A stretch of DNA of 64,000 nt from Mercurialis annua (taxonomy: Eukaryota; Streptophyta; Magnoliopsida; Malpighiales; Euphorbiaceae), in the NCBI RefSeq assembly GCF_937616625.2, contig NC_065570.1, positions 40,059,665 through 40,123,664 of the forward strand. The letters are read 5' to 3'. Below, piece by piece: positions 1 to 11,700 of this stretch (position 1 is the stretch's first letter; each line of letters opens with the position of its first letter). A model generated the notes under the pieces. That model ran no database searches. It saw only the letters and a program-made list of their open reading frames with translations, and was not told the DNA's origin. Made by a program: the position numbers and the translations under genes.

Positions 1-484
1 AAGTCGTCCATTAGTTTAGAGAAAATACTTTTAGACGGTGTTGACTCACACATTGAAGAATCATGATTAAGGATAAGAATATACCACCACAAGCTAAACA
101 ATAATCATCATCTCATGGGTTAATTGAACCATCGAAGTGTTGGTCAGTCTTTTGATACTCGATCATCTTCACTATGATGTCCCTATTTTTCTTAATGATC
201 TACTTGTCCAAGTCACCACTGTGTCAATATGACTTCGCATATGAAAAAAGACGGAGATGAGAAAAGCATAGAGAAACTCTAGTATTACATGTTTAATTTA
301 TTCTTTATTGTTAAAATGTTTAAATTATACGGTTTTTTAAAACTTTCCAGTTCAAGGGTTTAGTGCGGTTTTACCGGTTAAATTCGGTTCAACCAAATTT
401 TTGGTTCATATATGTTATTTGGACCAAACAGATAGCCAGTTCCCGGTATCCGATATTTAAAATAGTGCTTTAGGGTTACAAGTG
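1..484. other. left-edge intergenic DNA, nothing recognised
   Basis: No coding signal, RNA gene or clear repeat boundary is visible. Part of the stretch (about 340-450) is rich in GGTT/AACC-type words such as ACCGGTT, which recur elsewhere in the window (about 16720-16930, 51420-51790) and are common in plant intergenic DNA. Confidence 0.5.
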
Positions 485-1865
485 TTAAAGCAAGATATGA
501 CATGGAAGGTTGAATCGGGTCACAGAGTTAAATGTTTCCAAGATCCCTGACTTCCAATATCTTATCCTTTTGTTCCATACCCAAATACTGGTTTTGTCAG
601 TAACCTACCAAACTTTGTCTCGAAACTAATTGATTCAACAACTCGAGCATGGAAAACAGATTTGATAATGAGTATTTTTACTCCTGAAGATGCATACATA
701 TTTATCTCTTCCTTTATCATATTGAAATAGTCCAGATAAATTGATATGACATCGTAATCAAAATGGGCAATACTTTATCAAATCCGGATACTATTTAGCA
801 CTTCACCGCCCCTTTTGAGAATATTCTTCACTTATTCCAGATTTTTCCAAAAAAAGAAAAAGATTGGAAATACATGCATAATCTTTCTATTTCAAACAAT
901 CAAAGTTTTTCAATGGAGGTGCATACATGATGGTATATCAGCTGCCTCTTTATTAAACTACCGTCCGAATTCTGACGTTCGTTATGTTTTTTTGCAACCA
1001 AGATGAAATAATTGCTCACTTGCTTTTTCAATGTCATCGAGCTCAGCATATATGGCTTGCCTCTTCTCTATCTTTTCACTCAACTTTGCTTTCATGTTCA
1101 TCATTTCATATGGCTTATGGCTTGGGAAGACATAATAGAGATGTTAATCCAAATGGATGATACAAACACATCAACTCATTTATTATGTTATATCCTCTAG
1201 CACATTTGCAAGTCTCGGAACTTTATTTTTAAAAATGTTGAAAATTCAATTCCTGAAATATTATCTCAAAGTTATTCAGTTAAATGAGAGTTTGATAACA
1301 TTCCGGGAACAAATAGTGGAAACATAAGAAAAAAAGACATGTGTAACTAATTCTTATTCTCCTTGGGAACCACCACCTCTTAGAATGCTAAAGCTAAATT
1401 TTGATGCGGAAATTCAAAAGGAACATCAATTTTGGTACAATTGGTGTAGTGGAAAGAGATCACAACGGACATCATATAAGCAATTTCTCAACTATTTTTA
1501 GATTTGTCTGAGACCCCTGATCATTCTTGAATTCCTTGCAATACAGAGACTATGAAAGGGGCAATTAATAAAGGCTAGAAGAGGATGATTTTTGAAGACG
1601 ATGCCCTCTAAATACCCACTGTGATTAATTCAAACTATATCATCATGTCTGGATATTTGTGAATATATTTGGCATCTTAAAAGCCACTTCATTATATCTT
1701 AAATCCGGCGTATCAAAAGAAATGACAATCTTAAAGCCTACAACTTGGCCAAAAAATTGAGGACCAATTTTCATATTTATGCTCCATGCAACGACCTTAA
1801 TTTTTATCCTTGCTTCTGTTGTAATTTTGTCTCGTAAATTTACCTATTTCGGTTTAAAAAAAATA
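485..1865 (+). mobile_element. decayed non-LTR (LINE) retrotransposon 3' part: zf-RVT and RNase H remnants
   Basis: Translating in shifting frames gives the ordered landmarks of a plant LINE ORF2 C-terminal half. About 500-560 reads TWKVESGHRVKCFQDP then a stop and LP, matching the WxVGxGxxIxxWxDPWLP block. Near 755-795 is NGQYFIKSGYYLA, the (G)xYxVKSGY block. Near 990-1075 is CNQDEIIAHLLFQCHRAQ, a zf-RVT zinc finger, followed by HIW. Near 1363-1480 is WEPPPLRMLKLNFDA followed, after a frameshift, by GTIGVVERDHNGH, the start of a LINE-type RNase H. Near 1700-1745 is IKRNDNLKAYNLAK, the RNase H C-terminal N-x-x-A-x-x-LAK motif. An A-run at 1855-1863 could be the 3' tail. There are many frameshifts and stops, so the copy is dead; the 5' half with the reverse transcriptase core was not found. 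Confidence 0.75.
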
Positions 1866-2560
1866 ATAATTCATCAACTTTCAGTATTAGAAAATCGAAA
1901 CATCAACCCATTCTTCAGCAAAAGGCGCTGATGTAATTATAGAAATAATGTATATTATGATGTCCACGTTAGCGTTTTTCACTAGAAAATAGTTTGGTGC
2001 TTTGATCTGCAGAAATATAAAAATTAGTAACCGCTTTTGCCAATTTTAAAATTATCATATAAGTTTGTGATTTACTTTGTACTTAACCTCAATTTTGTTC
2101 TCTATATTTATCTGATTAATATGATACATATAAATTTATATTTAGAGGTATACATAGCTAATATAATAAAAAATTAAATCATTATTTAGGTGTACAAAAT
2201 ATCCGTTTAGATTTGCGAGTTTCACGAACCTATTATATTAATGCTTAAATTCGGTTTGAGTAGCTTGAGTTCGGCTCGAATTTTTCGAACCGATCTCAAA
2301 TAACTTATGATTAGCCCAACTCATTTATACCCATTTCTTGATACAGCCTGGAATATGCGTAATTGAACACCATTTAAAAAAGAAAAAAGAAAAAGCAACG
2401 TGATGTTTCAAAAACAAAATGTCACCAACGTCAACGTTTACCATGAGTCAAATGATTTAATCCCTCAAAACGACTTATCGTTTAAAGAGCAGAACTACAT
2501 TAGTCAGAAATAGCAAAAAAAAGATGGAAAAATTGTAGTTAAGATAGTAGTTAAACAACC
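1866..2560. other. intergenic DNA upstream of the importin gene
   Basis: AT-rich with no ORF of note. About 2200-2320 contains GAGTTCGGCTCGAA-like words, a frequent plant dispersed-repeat motif also seen near 16440-16530. The last few hundred bases presumably contain distal promoter of the gene that starts at 2752. Confidence 0.4.
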
Positions 2561-2563
2561 GGT

Positions 2564-2670
2564 AAACCCTAATGATTTAAATAGAACAACAACAGCAGCA
2601 GCATCACGCTCTCTAGCTCTTTTCTCTAAACCCTAGACGCCATTTCTCATCACTCTCAATCCTAGGGTTT
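2564..2670 (+). promoter_or_regulatory. three telo-box motifs around the SAD2 transcription start region
   Basis: AAACCCTAA occurs at 2564-2572, AAACCCTAG at 2628-2636, and the same motif inverted (CTAGGGTTT) at 2662-2670. All lie 80-190 bases before the start codon. In plants AAACCCTA telo-boxes are enriched in proximal promoters and 5' UTRs of genes expressed in dividing tissue (established knowledge). A CT-rich stretch (2609-2625) typical of plant leaders lies between them. The exact transcription start cannot be read from sequence. Confidence 0.5.
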
Positions 2671-2751
2671 AGAATCACTTAATTATATTAAAACAAACAA
2701 AATCAATCTCGATTCTTGAATTTTACAATTTTGTTTTAATTGATTACGATT

Positions 2752-5700
2752 ATGGATCTTCAAAGTTTGGCGATTACTCTCCAAGCTGCTCTTAGCCCTA
2801 ATCCTGATGAACGCAAAGCAGCCGAGCAAAATCTCAATCAGGTATTTCTTTCATATTACTTTTTTTTATCTTTGCTGCTGAATTTTTTAGATCATGCATA
2901 ATTATCCAGTTTAGTTAGTGGATAGAGTTACTGATGAATCACAAACAATCAAAAATAAATGTTTGATTTTGTTTTTTTAATCTAATTATGGAACTTAATT
3001 AGTTACTTCAACTTTGTAGTAGCTGATTACTTACTTTTTCTTGGTGGCAGTGTCAGATTGCTCCTCAGCATCTAGTGAGGCTGCTGCAGATAATTGTGGA
3101 TAATAATTGCGACATGGCGGTTCGCCAAGTTGCTAGTATTCATTTTAAGAATTTTATTGCTAAATATTGGGCACCTAATGAGCCTGGTAACTAACTTTTC
3201 CATTTTCTTTTATTATTTACTATCATTTTTTTAATTGAAATTATAGTAATCTAATCTAATTGTTGGATTTTTTTATTTTCTTAGTTGTCTAGTGTCTAAT
3301 ACCGATAATTTTGTAGATGAGAAATTAAAGATATTACAAAGTGATAAAGAAATGGTGAGAGATCATATCCTGTTGTTTGTTGTGCAAGTTCCTCCTCTAT
3401 TGAGGTATACATTTTTCCATTCATTTTCTTCCTTTTTTTCTCTTTTGGCGTTTCCTTGGTGTCTTACACTTTCTTAACTTTGATTACTCGGAATAATCTG
3501 AAATTGTATGATTTACAGGGTACAGTTGGGTGAGTGCATCAAGACAATTGTTAACTCTGATTACCCTGAGCAGTGGCCTCATCTTCTTGACTGGATCAAA
3601 CTTAATTTACAAGATCAACAAGTTTATGGAGCTCTGTTTGTTTTGCGGATACTTTCTCGAAAATATGAGTACTGGTTATGCTTATGATCGTTATTTTCTG
3701 TTGTTCGTTATGACATGCATTGCTATTGCCGTGGTTATTTTTTTCATTGCTTTTATTGTTAATATTCAGTCTTTAAGACTTAGTGACACATTTGGATGTT
3801 CTTATTGTTCTCTTTGTACCTTTTTTTTTTCACTTCAGACTATATGTCAAGTGAAGATATGAAAAGATAAACATAAATGAATCAATTTCATATGATTCTT
3901 TTTGTCATAAAAAAAATTAGTTTTTAACATCATATCTGGTGCTGGCAGGATACTTATATTCACACACTTTTCTGCATGCAATTTTCTTTTCGGTATTTCC
4001 TAATGAAAGCCTAAAAGCTTTCGGGCGTTCCTTGAACTTGTTTGAAAATGAGAGGCGTAGTTCTTGCTTTGTGATATTGTCATGGAAAGGGAACCTTCAT
4101 TCCTAATGAACGCCTTGACTTAGGGTGTCTGATTGCTCTTATCTGCAAGCTTTTGTCAATTTTATGAAGTCTGAACGACTGTCTTTTTATTAGATTTTCT
4201 TATGTTTGATCTACCTCAGGTAACAATCTAAAAATTGAGTGAAAAGGTTTATTTATGATCAATGGTTGTGTTACTCACTCGCAGTGTGTTGTTCAAGGCA
4301 TTGTTTGTTCTATGCTTACTTCATCATCAAGAGAGAGCTAAATTATTTATGTTTCGGTATTCCTGAAATCTCTGTTTTTCTTTCCTTGCACCTTAGGTTC
4401 AAGTCAGATGAGGAAAGGGCACCTGTTTATCGAATTGTTGAAGAGACATTTCCTCATCTTCTCAACATTTTTAACAGGCTAGTCCAGATTGCAAATCCGT
4501 CTTTGGAAGTTGCAGATTTGATCAAGCTTATTTGTAAAATATTCTGGTCATCTATATATGTAAGTTTGATGTTTAACAGTAGACTTGTATGTTGGTGCTG
4601 TGATAAACTCTAGTGTACCTTCATGCTGGGAAATTAATGTGCTTCTTTTTGTGTTGCATTTCAATTTCGTTTGTAATGCAATTTGCTTAACATAAGGCGC
4701 TAATGCTATTTGAATGACAATGCAACTTTATGTTTCATCATGTTATGGTTTTCATAAGAGTATATCTCCTTAGTGGTACAGTTGTCACTCAGCTGTAACT
4801 CAACATGTGATTTAACTTGCCAGTATGACTGGAGAAGCATGCGGTTACATGTAGAAGTAGTCTTAATGCTACTACTTCAAACATCTATTATTTTTGGTAG
4901 TTGTTTTAAAATTAGTATTTCCCATTAGTTTGAATTGGTATGCTGTTTTATTTTCTTCTGTTTTTTGGGGGTTATATTTTACATGTCCCTTATTGTTATG
5001 CATTTCCAGTTGGAGGTACCAAAGCAGCTTTTTGATCCTAATGTCTTCAACACCTGGATGGTTCTTTTCTTGAATGTTTTGGAGAGGCCTGTACCTATGG
5101 AGGGTCAGCCTGTGGATCCTGAGCTCAGGAAGTCATGGGGGTGGTGGAAGGTGAAGAAATGGACAGTGCATATTTTGAACAGGCTGTATACTCGGTGCGT
5201 GTTTCAACTGAAATAATTGTTGAATTAGCGGATGTATGCGGCTCATTGGTTTCTTCTGGATATTGAATAACATACAGGTTTGGAGATTTAAAACTTCAGA
5301 ATCAAGATAACAGAGCTTTTGCCCAAATGTTTCAGAAGAATTATGCAGGAAAGATTTTGGAGTGCCACTTGAATTTGTTGAATGTGATACGGCTTGGTGG
5401 TTATTTGCCAGACAGAGTTATGAATCTCATTCTTCAGTATTTAAGCAACAGGTAAGGGGATTTTTGTTATTTACTTAGTATTTCCCCTCTATTTCTCATG
5501 ATTTGCCATTCTATGTTCTCATCTATTCGTTTGCCAATGATCAATGTGTTCCATGATGTGTTTTTGTATTCTGACTTTCTTTCAGTTAGACTGTATGTTT
5601 TCTCTATTGTAAATATTAAGTTCATGACTTGAAGCTCAATGTTTAGATGTATTTACTTAGATGAATTTGTGACGAGGAATTCCCAGCTTTTTTAATTATT

Positions 5701-8700
5701 TGGAGCGGTCTCACTGCACCCCTTACGGCAGACTTTATTCTTAAAAAATTATGCCTTTAGAGCAATCTTGTTTCTGTTTTTTCCTCTTCTCAGGGAGGAA
5801 GGAGGATATTAATGTTCAGATTTTTTTGTTGAAAGAAGCTTTTTATATCTTTTCAATGTCTTTAATATTATCAAGTTTGGATGATAGTTGCTTAAATTAT
5901 ATTTAGGAGCAGCATTTATATAGGGCATGATATGTTTTTGAACAACTTGTATATATACTTTATATTCATGTGACATTTGATGAAGGCACAAACATTCACT
6001 TTCATAATCTTTTAATCCTTACTTTTATTACTTCGTTCAATTGCTGAGGTAGCAAGAAGTAGCCATAAGATAGCCTTAAAAGAAATGCATTGATGTTTCT
6101 CCTGGTAATTTTTCAATTATAAGCACAGTTTTGTTTGTCTCCTTCTCTTCTCCAACCAAAAATGTAAAATGTAATTGATTATTTAGTCTAAAGAGTAACT
6201 ATGGAGATGATTCTATTTAGGGGTTTGGTTCTTTCTTTTATGCTGGTTCCAGCTCAAAATGATCTTCAACGAATTTGTGAGCCAAATTTATGTTAGGTGA
6301 TGGACAGAATAAGGATTGTGATTTTGTATGTACTTGCCACTTCATCCACTCTCATACGAGAGATTCTGTTTCTCTTGTTCACCCAAGCTAGAAGCTCCAG
6401 TTTCTTTTAGATCTGAAGACTTAGAAGTTGCAGCTAAAGCAGAACCTACATGAAAAATAAATTGGTATCAACCAATGCATAAGCCTCAGAATATGTTGGC
6501 TGTCGCGTGCTCTCCCTTTCTCTCTGCTTTTCTTTTTTCCTGCTTATGGTATTTCTCAGAAGGAAGAACTCAAGCTCATGCATTCAATCATTTGGTGATT
6601 TTATGTAAAGCATTTAAATGATTGTCTTTTTTTCCCATGAAACATCTAACTTCTATATGTTTTTGCATTATGATGATGCAATGTTCATCGTATTTGCATC
6701 AAGATTTTTAATTTATTTTTCTGCGTTGCTTGGAAAGTGTTTATTTCTGGAAACTATTTTACAATGCTAATATCTTGATGTACATGCAGTATATCAAAGA
6801 ATAGCATGTATACTCTTCTGCAACCGCGGCTTGATGTTCTTCTTTTTGAGATAGTTTTCCCTCTTATGTGCTTCAATGACAATGATCAAAAGCTTTGGGA
6901 GGAGGACCCTCATGAATATGTGAGGAAGGGATATGGTAAGTATGAGAGTTGTAATTGTTTGCGTAAAATATGGAGCTTTTAATGCTGACCTTTGCATAAC
7001 TTGATTTGATGCAGATATCATTGAGGATTTATACAGTCCAAGGACTGCTTCAATGGATTTTGTCAGTGAATTGGTTAGAAAACGTGCAAAAGACAATCTT
7101 CATAAGTTTATCCAATTCATTGTAGAAATTTTTAAAAGGTATTCTTTTAAATTTAAACGGTAAGCATGAAGTAAGCTGATGCTTTAAAGGTACTGTTTTG
7201 CTATCTCCGTCTCTGCAGGTATGATGAAGCACCAGTAGAATATAAACCCTATCGACAAAAAGATGGTGCTCTCCTTGCTATAGGAGCACTTTGTGACAAG
7301 CTGAAACAAACTGAACCCTACAAATCTGAACTGGAGCATATGTTAGTGCAACATGTTTTCCCTGAGTTTAGCAGCCCTGCTGGTCATCTTAGAGCAAAGG
7401 TGTCTGCACTTAACTCATTCGCTCTGCTGTTTGAATTTTAAAGTTACATATAAAACATTTTAGTTTGTCCCCTTGAGATTTTTAGCTATTCATGTACTCT
7501 TTGTGGATATTAGGCTGCGTGGGTTGCAGGGCAATATGCCCACATTAACTTCTCCGACCAAAACAATTTCCGCAAAGCCTTGCATAGCGTTGTTTCTGGG
7601 TTGCGTGATCCAGAGCTTCCTGTTCGTGTTGATTCAGTTTTTGCTTTGCGGAGCTTTATTGAAGCTTGCAAAGGTATGTGTCTGTTGTGCTCTTTTAGAA
7701 ACTGTATCTCTTTATCTTGTTCTCTCACTAAAGAGATCTCATGCTGCAGATTTGAATGAACTTCGCCCTATTCTTCCTCAACTACTTGATGGTATGTTGC
7801 ATTTTATATCTTCTTATTTAATAGCAATCTTCACATTGATGCCTGTAAGTTCTGGAGATCATGAAATGTTTGATATGTTTCTGCTGTTGACCAGATTTGA
7901 GTATTCCGCTTTAAGTTTTATTAAGTAGAATTCAGCGGCAGCAAACTTTATGAGTAGAATAGAAGTATGGAAATTAAAAGAAAATTAAGAGAAAATAAAA
8001 AAAGAGGAAGAGATAGTTTTCTTAGGAATCACACCTCTATTCTTAAAAAAATCACACCCAAGGAAAAGAAAGAGAATTGGATTAACACCAATTTTAATTG
8101 CAAGAATCTTTAATTTTATCAAATTTAAGTGTAAACAATAAACTTGATACAAATCTAAGTGACAATTTGATAAAAAGCAAAATGAAATATTGAATTTAAG
8201 CGTTGAACATAACAGATATTAAATTTTATAAGTGTTGAATTTAATGATCTGTTGATAATTATGATCACTAAATTATTGTTGTTACTAAAATGTGTTTTGA
8301 TTTCAAAATTTTAAGCTTTAAGTTGTGGCCATTAAAATATGTAATCCGAACTACAAACGAAATAATTTAGTGATAGTTTAATGACAAAGTGAAGGTATAA
8401 AAGTAATTTTAATGACTTATTTAAAGAAACTAAAAATTTTAGTAGAGACTTTAAGTTAAAATTTAAACTTATTGGGTTTTGAATTAATTAAATAAATTAA
8501 GTTAGGCTTAGTTTCATTATTTAAGCAACTTAAAAAAAATGCTGAAAACTCTATATAAGTAGTTAGTTGGTTATCAAATACGCACCCCTTAAATATTTAC
8601 AGAGAAATAATCCTTCAAACTTAAAAACTTGTAATTTAATCTAATTCCACATTGGATTTTGAATTTTGAGAGAAAACAAAAAATTAAGCTTATGATAATC

Positions 8701-11700
8701 TATCGAGGATTATGAATATAACTCAACAATTGATCAAAAGCTACTAAAGACTTCAGGATAATTTATTTTTACAAAAATTAGAAATTACCTTAATAATCCC
8801 TAACCTAAGTAAATCAAAATTCCTGCACTAGTCTATATTTTCTGACTTCATGAACTTTCTCAAAAAATTTCTTAGCTGAAATTCTCATTTTTATAACTAA
8901 GAATTAAGTTCATAATAAGTTTGGAATTATTGTTCCATATCATTCTTACCTGGTTGGTGATCTCTAGTTGTCTAATGCCTAAAAAGCAAAAACATTAATT
9001 CGCAATGGTGCCTTTTGCCCTCCTTGATTAATGATATTATTAGCAAGTGAATTACTTTAAACTTCTTGTTGGCTCATCTGCTTACTCATTAGGAATAACA
9101 AAATCCACCTTGTGAATATTACTAATTGGCAAAACAAATTAAGCTTATCAAGCATGTATGTCAAGCTCCTTTATTCCTTATCAGTTCTTTGTTTAAAGCT
9201 GAATCATACTCATCTTTTAAACCAAATATCTCTGGTAATTCTGTGGCTTGAACATCTGCATGTTTGACTTCCTTCTGATGCAAAACTAGGTGCATCTTTG
9301 GCTGTTCATCACTTTGAGACATAAATGCTAGACTGTCCACTTCTTTCTCATGCTGGTTAACATCTTGAAAAGTTTTTTATTGTTGCTGGCTTCGAAGTTT
9401 ACCCTTTGCTTCATGATATTTTGTAACTTCCAAATTTATACTTTTATGTTCAATATTTTGAGCCTTTAAGTTAGGAAGCAGATTTTGTTGCTTGGTACTT
9501 CCATGTTCAATGCCTTTTCTTTTATGATCGACATGGTGCATGGGCTCGTTTGATGGACGCAATTCTTGATTGAAGTCTTCTCCCTTTTGGCAATGTAGCA
9601 CATGAATTTCTGCATGTAGCTCTACTGTTTTGTCGTGCTGTTTTGATTTTTCTTCTCCATTTTTCTTACCATTAGGCTGCAGATTTTATAGTATTGCCTT
9701 ATTTACATCATCTGGTACTCCTTTTAACTTGAAATTTTAACATCATATTCTTTGCAATCAAGGTAACTCATTGGTTTCAAAGCAATAGTGTTCTCCATAG
9801 TTAGGATAGAATAAGTGTTATCCATGATGTTATATGATGCACATCTCAAGGATATAATACTCCAACAAAGATTATGAATATCCTTAAGAATTTTTTAAAG
9901 GCTCCTAAAGTCACTTGGATAATTAATTTTCTGAAAATAATAAATTATTAAAATATCCTCGACCTAAATAAACCAAAATTCCTGCACTAAAACAGATTTT
10001 CTGACTTGATGAACTTTCACAAAAAATGAATTAGCTGAAATTACTAAATTCCCAAAACTAAGATTCAAGTTTCAAAGCTTAGAGATTATTGTTCCACATC
10101 AGTTTTTGCATCATTTTTATTTTTTGCTTTCCTTCAGCTCTACATAAAATATACAATTTACCAGTTAATTTTAGTAATGTTTGCAGTAGAACTCATTTCT
10201 CTTTCCCTTCTCTCCAGAGTTTTTTAAACTAATGAATGAGGTGGAGAATGAGGACCTGGTATTTACTTTGGAAACAATAGTGGATAAATTTGGCGAGGAG
10301 ATGGCACCTTATGCTCTAGGGTTATGCCAAAATTTGGTAATTCTTGAACTTTCTTGATTGAAGAATTTTATTGGAGTTCTATTTGTCTGATGTTTACGTT
10401 ATTTTACTTTCAGGCAGCTGCTTTTTGGAGGTGTATGAACACTGCAGAAGCTGATGATGAAGCTGATGATACCGGTGCTTTGGCAGCAGTTGGTTGTTTA
10501 CGTGCTATCAGTACAATTCTTGAATCTGTTAGCAGGCTTCCTCACCTTTTTGTCCAGATTGAGCCTACTTTGCTTCCTATAATGCGTAGAATGTTGACAA
10601 CTGATGGTCAAGGTAGGCATGTTAAAAATTAAAGCACACCTTTTTTTTCCTGCCTTCTCTATGTTCAGGCGATTGTATTTGTATCCATGATTTCTGATTT
10701 ATTGGGATTGCTGTAATTAGCAGATATTCTGTGAATAGTTGTTAGTATCAGACATTTTTTGGAATGTTGTGGTTGTCCTGGGTTGTGGTTGTCTCAGGTC
10801 TTGTATCATTGTTAGTTAAGACTTAGCATCATTGCCATTTTGTTATGGTGGCTGTTATTCTTATGCAGTGGCTGTTATTCCTATGTGGTACTCCTTGCAA
10901 TTGCATGGATTCTCTTTACCCAGTCCCTTCTTCACGGGAATATGATACCTAGCCTTTTGGCTGAAGTACGCATTCTTTAGCTGCCTGTAACGTACTTGAT
11001 TGCACAGATAGTTTTTGAGTTTTTACCTATTGAAGCATGTCTCATTTTAGAAGGGGACTGTAGTGTTGTGCTTTAGATAGAGCCAGGATTCCAAATATTC
11101 ATTAAAATCCCAAATTCTTGTAACGCTTTGTTATTTTAGATCAGGTTTGATATTAGAACCGAGTGTTTTATCATTCAGATTGTTATAGTAACGTATACAT
11201 ATTTTTAAATGCCTGTTTTGGCAGAGGTGTTTGAAGAAGTTCTGGAAATTGTTTCATACATGACCTTCTTCTCTCCAACAATATCTCTCGAAATGTGGAC
11301 TCTCTGGCCTCTGATGATGGAAGCATTGGCAGAGTGGGCAATTGATTTCTTTTCAAGTAAGTTCTCTGTTCACTGATGCCATATTGTGAACTTATGGGAT
11401 TTTTTGTTTGCTTGCATTATTTCATGTAAATTTCAATTGGCCATTTTTCAATGATTTGTGGTTCAAATGTTAAATTTCAATTGGCCATTTTTCAATGATT
11501 TGTGGTTCAAATGTTTTTCGCTCGAGTGTTCTGATTCAGTGTGTATTTTTCTTTAAACCTTGTCTTGGTTCTAATGATTTTTAATTCATTCAGATATTCT
11601 GGTTCCCTTGGACAACTACATATCTAGGGGAACTGCTCACTTCCTGACATGCAAGGATCCAGATTACCAACAAAGTCTTTGGAAGATGATTTCATCTGTG

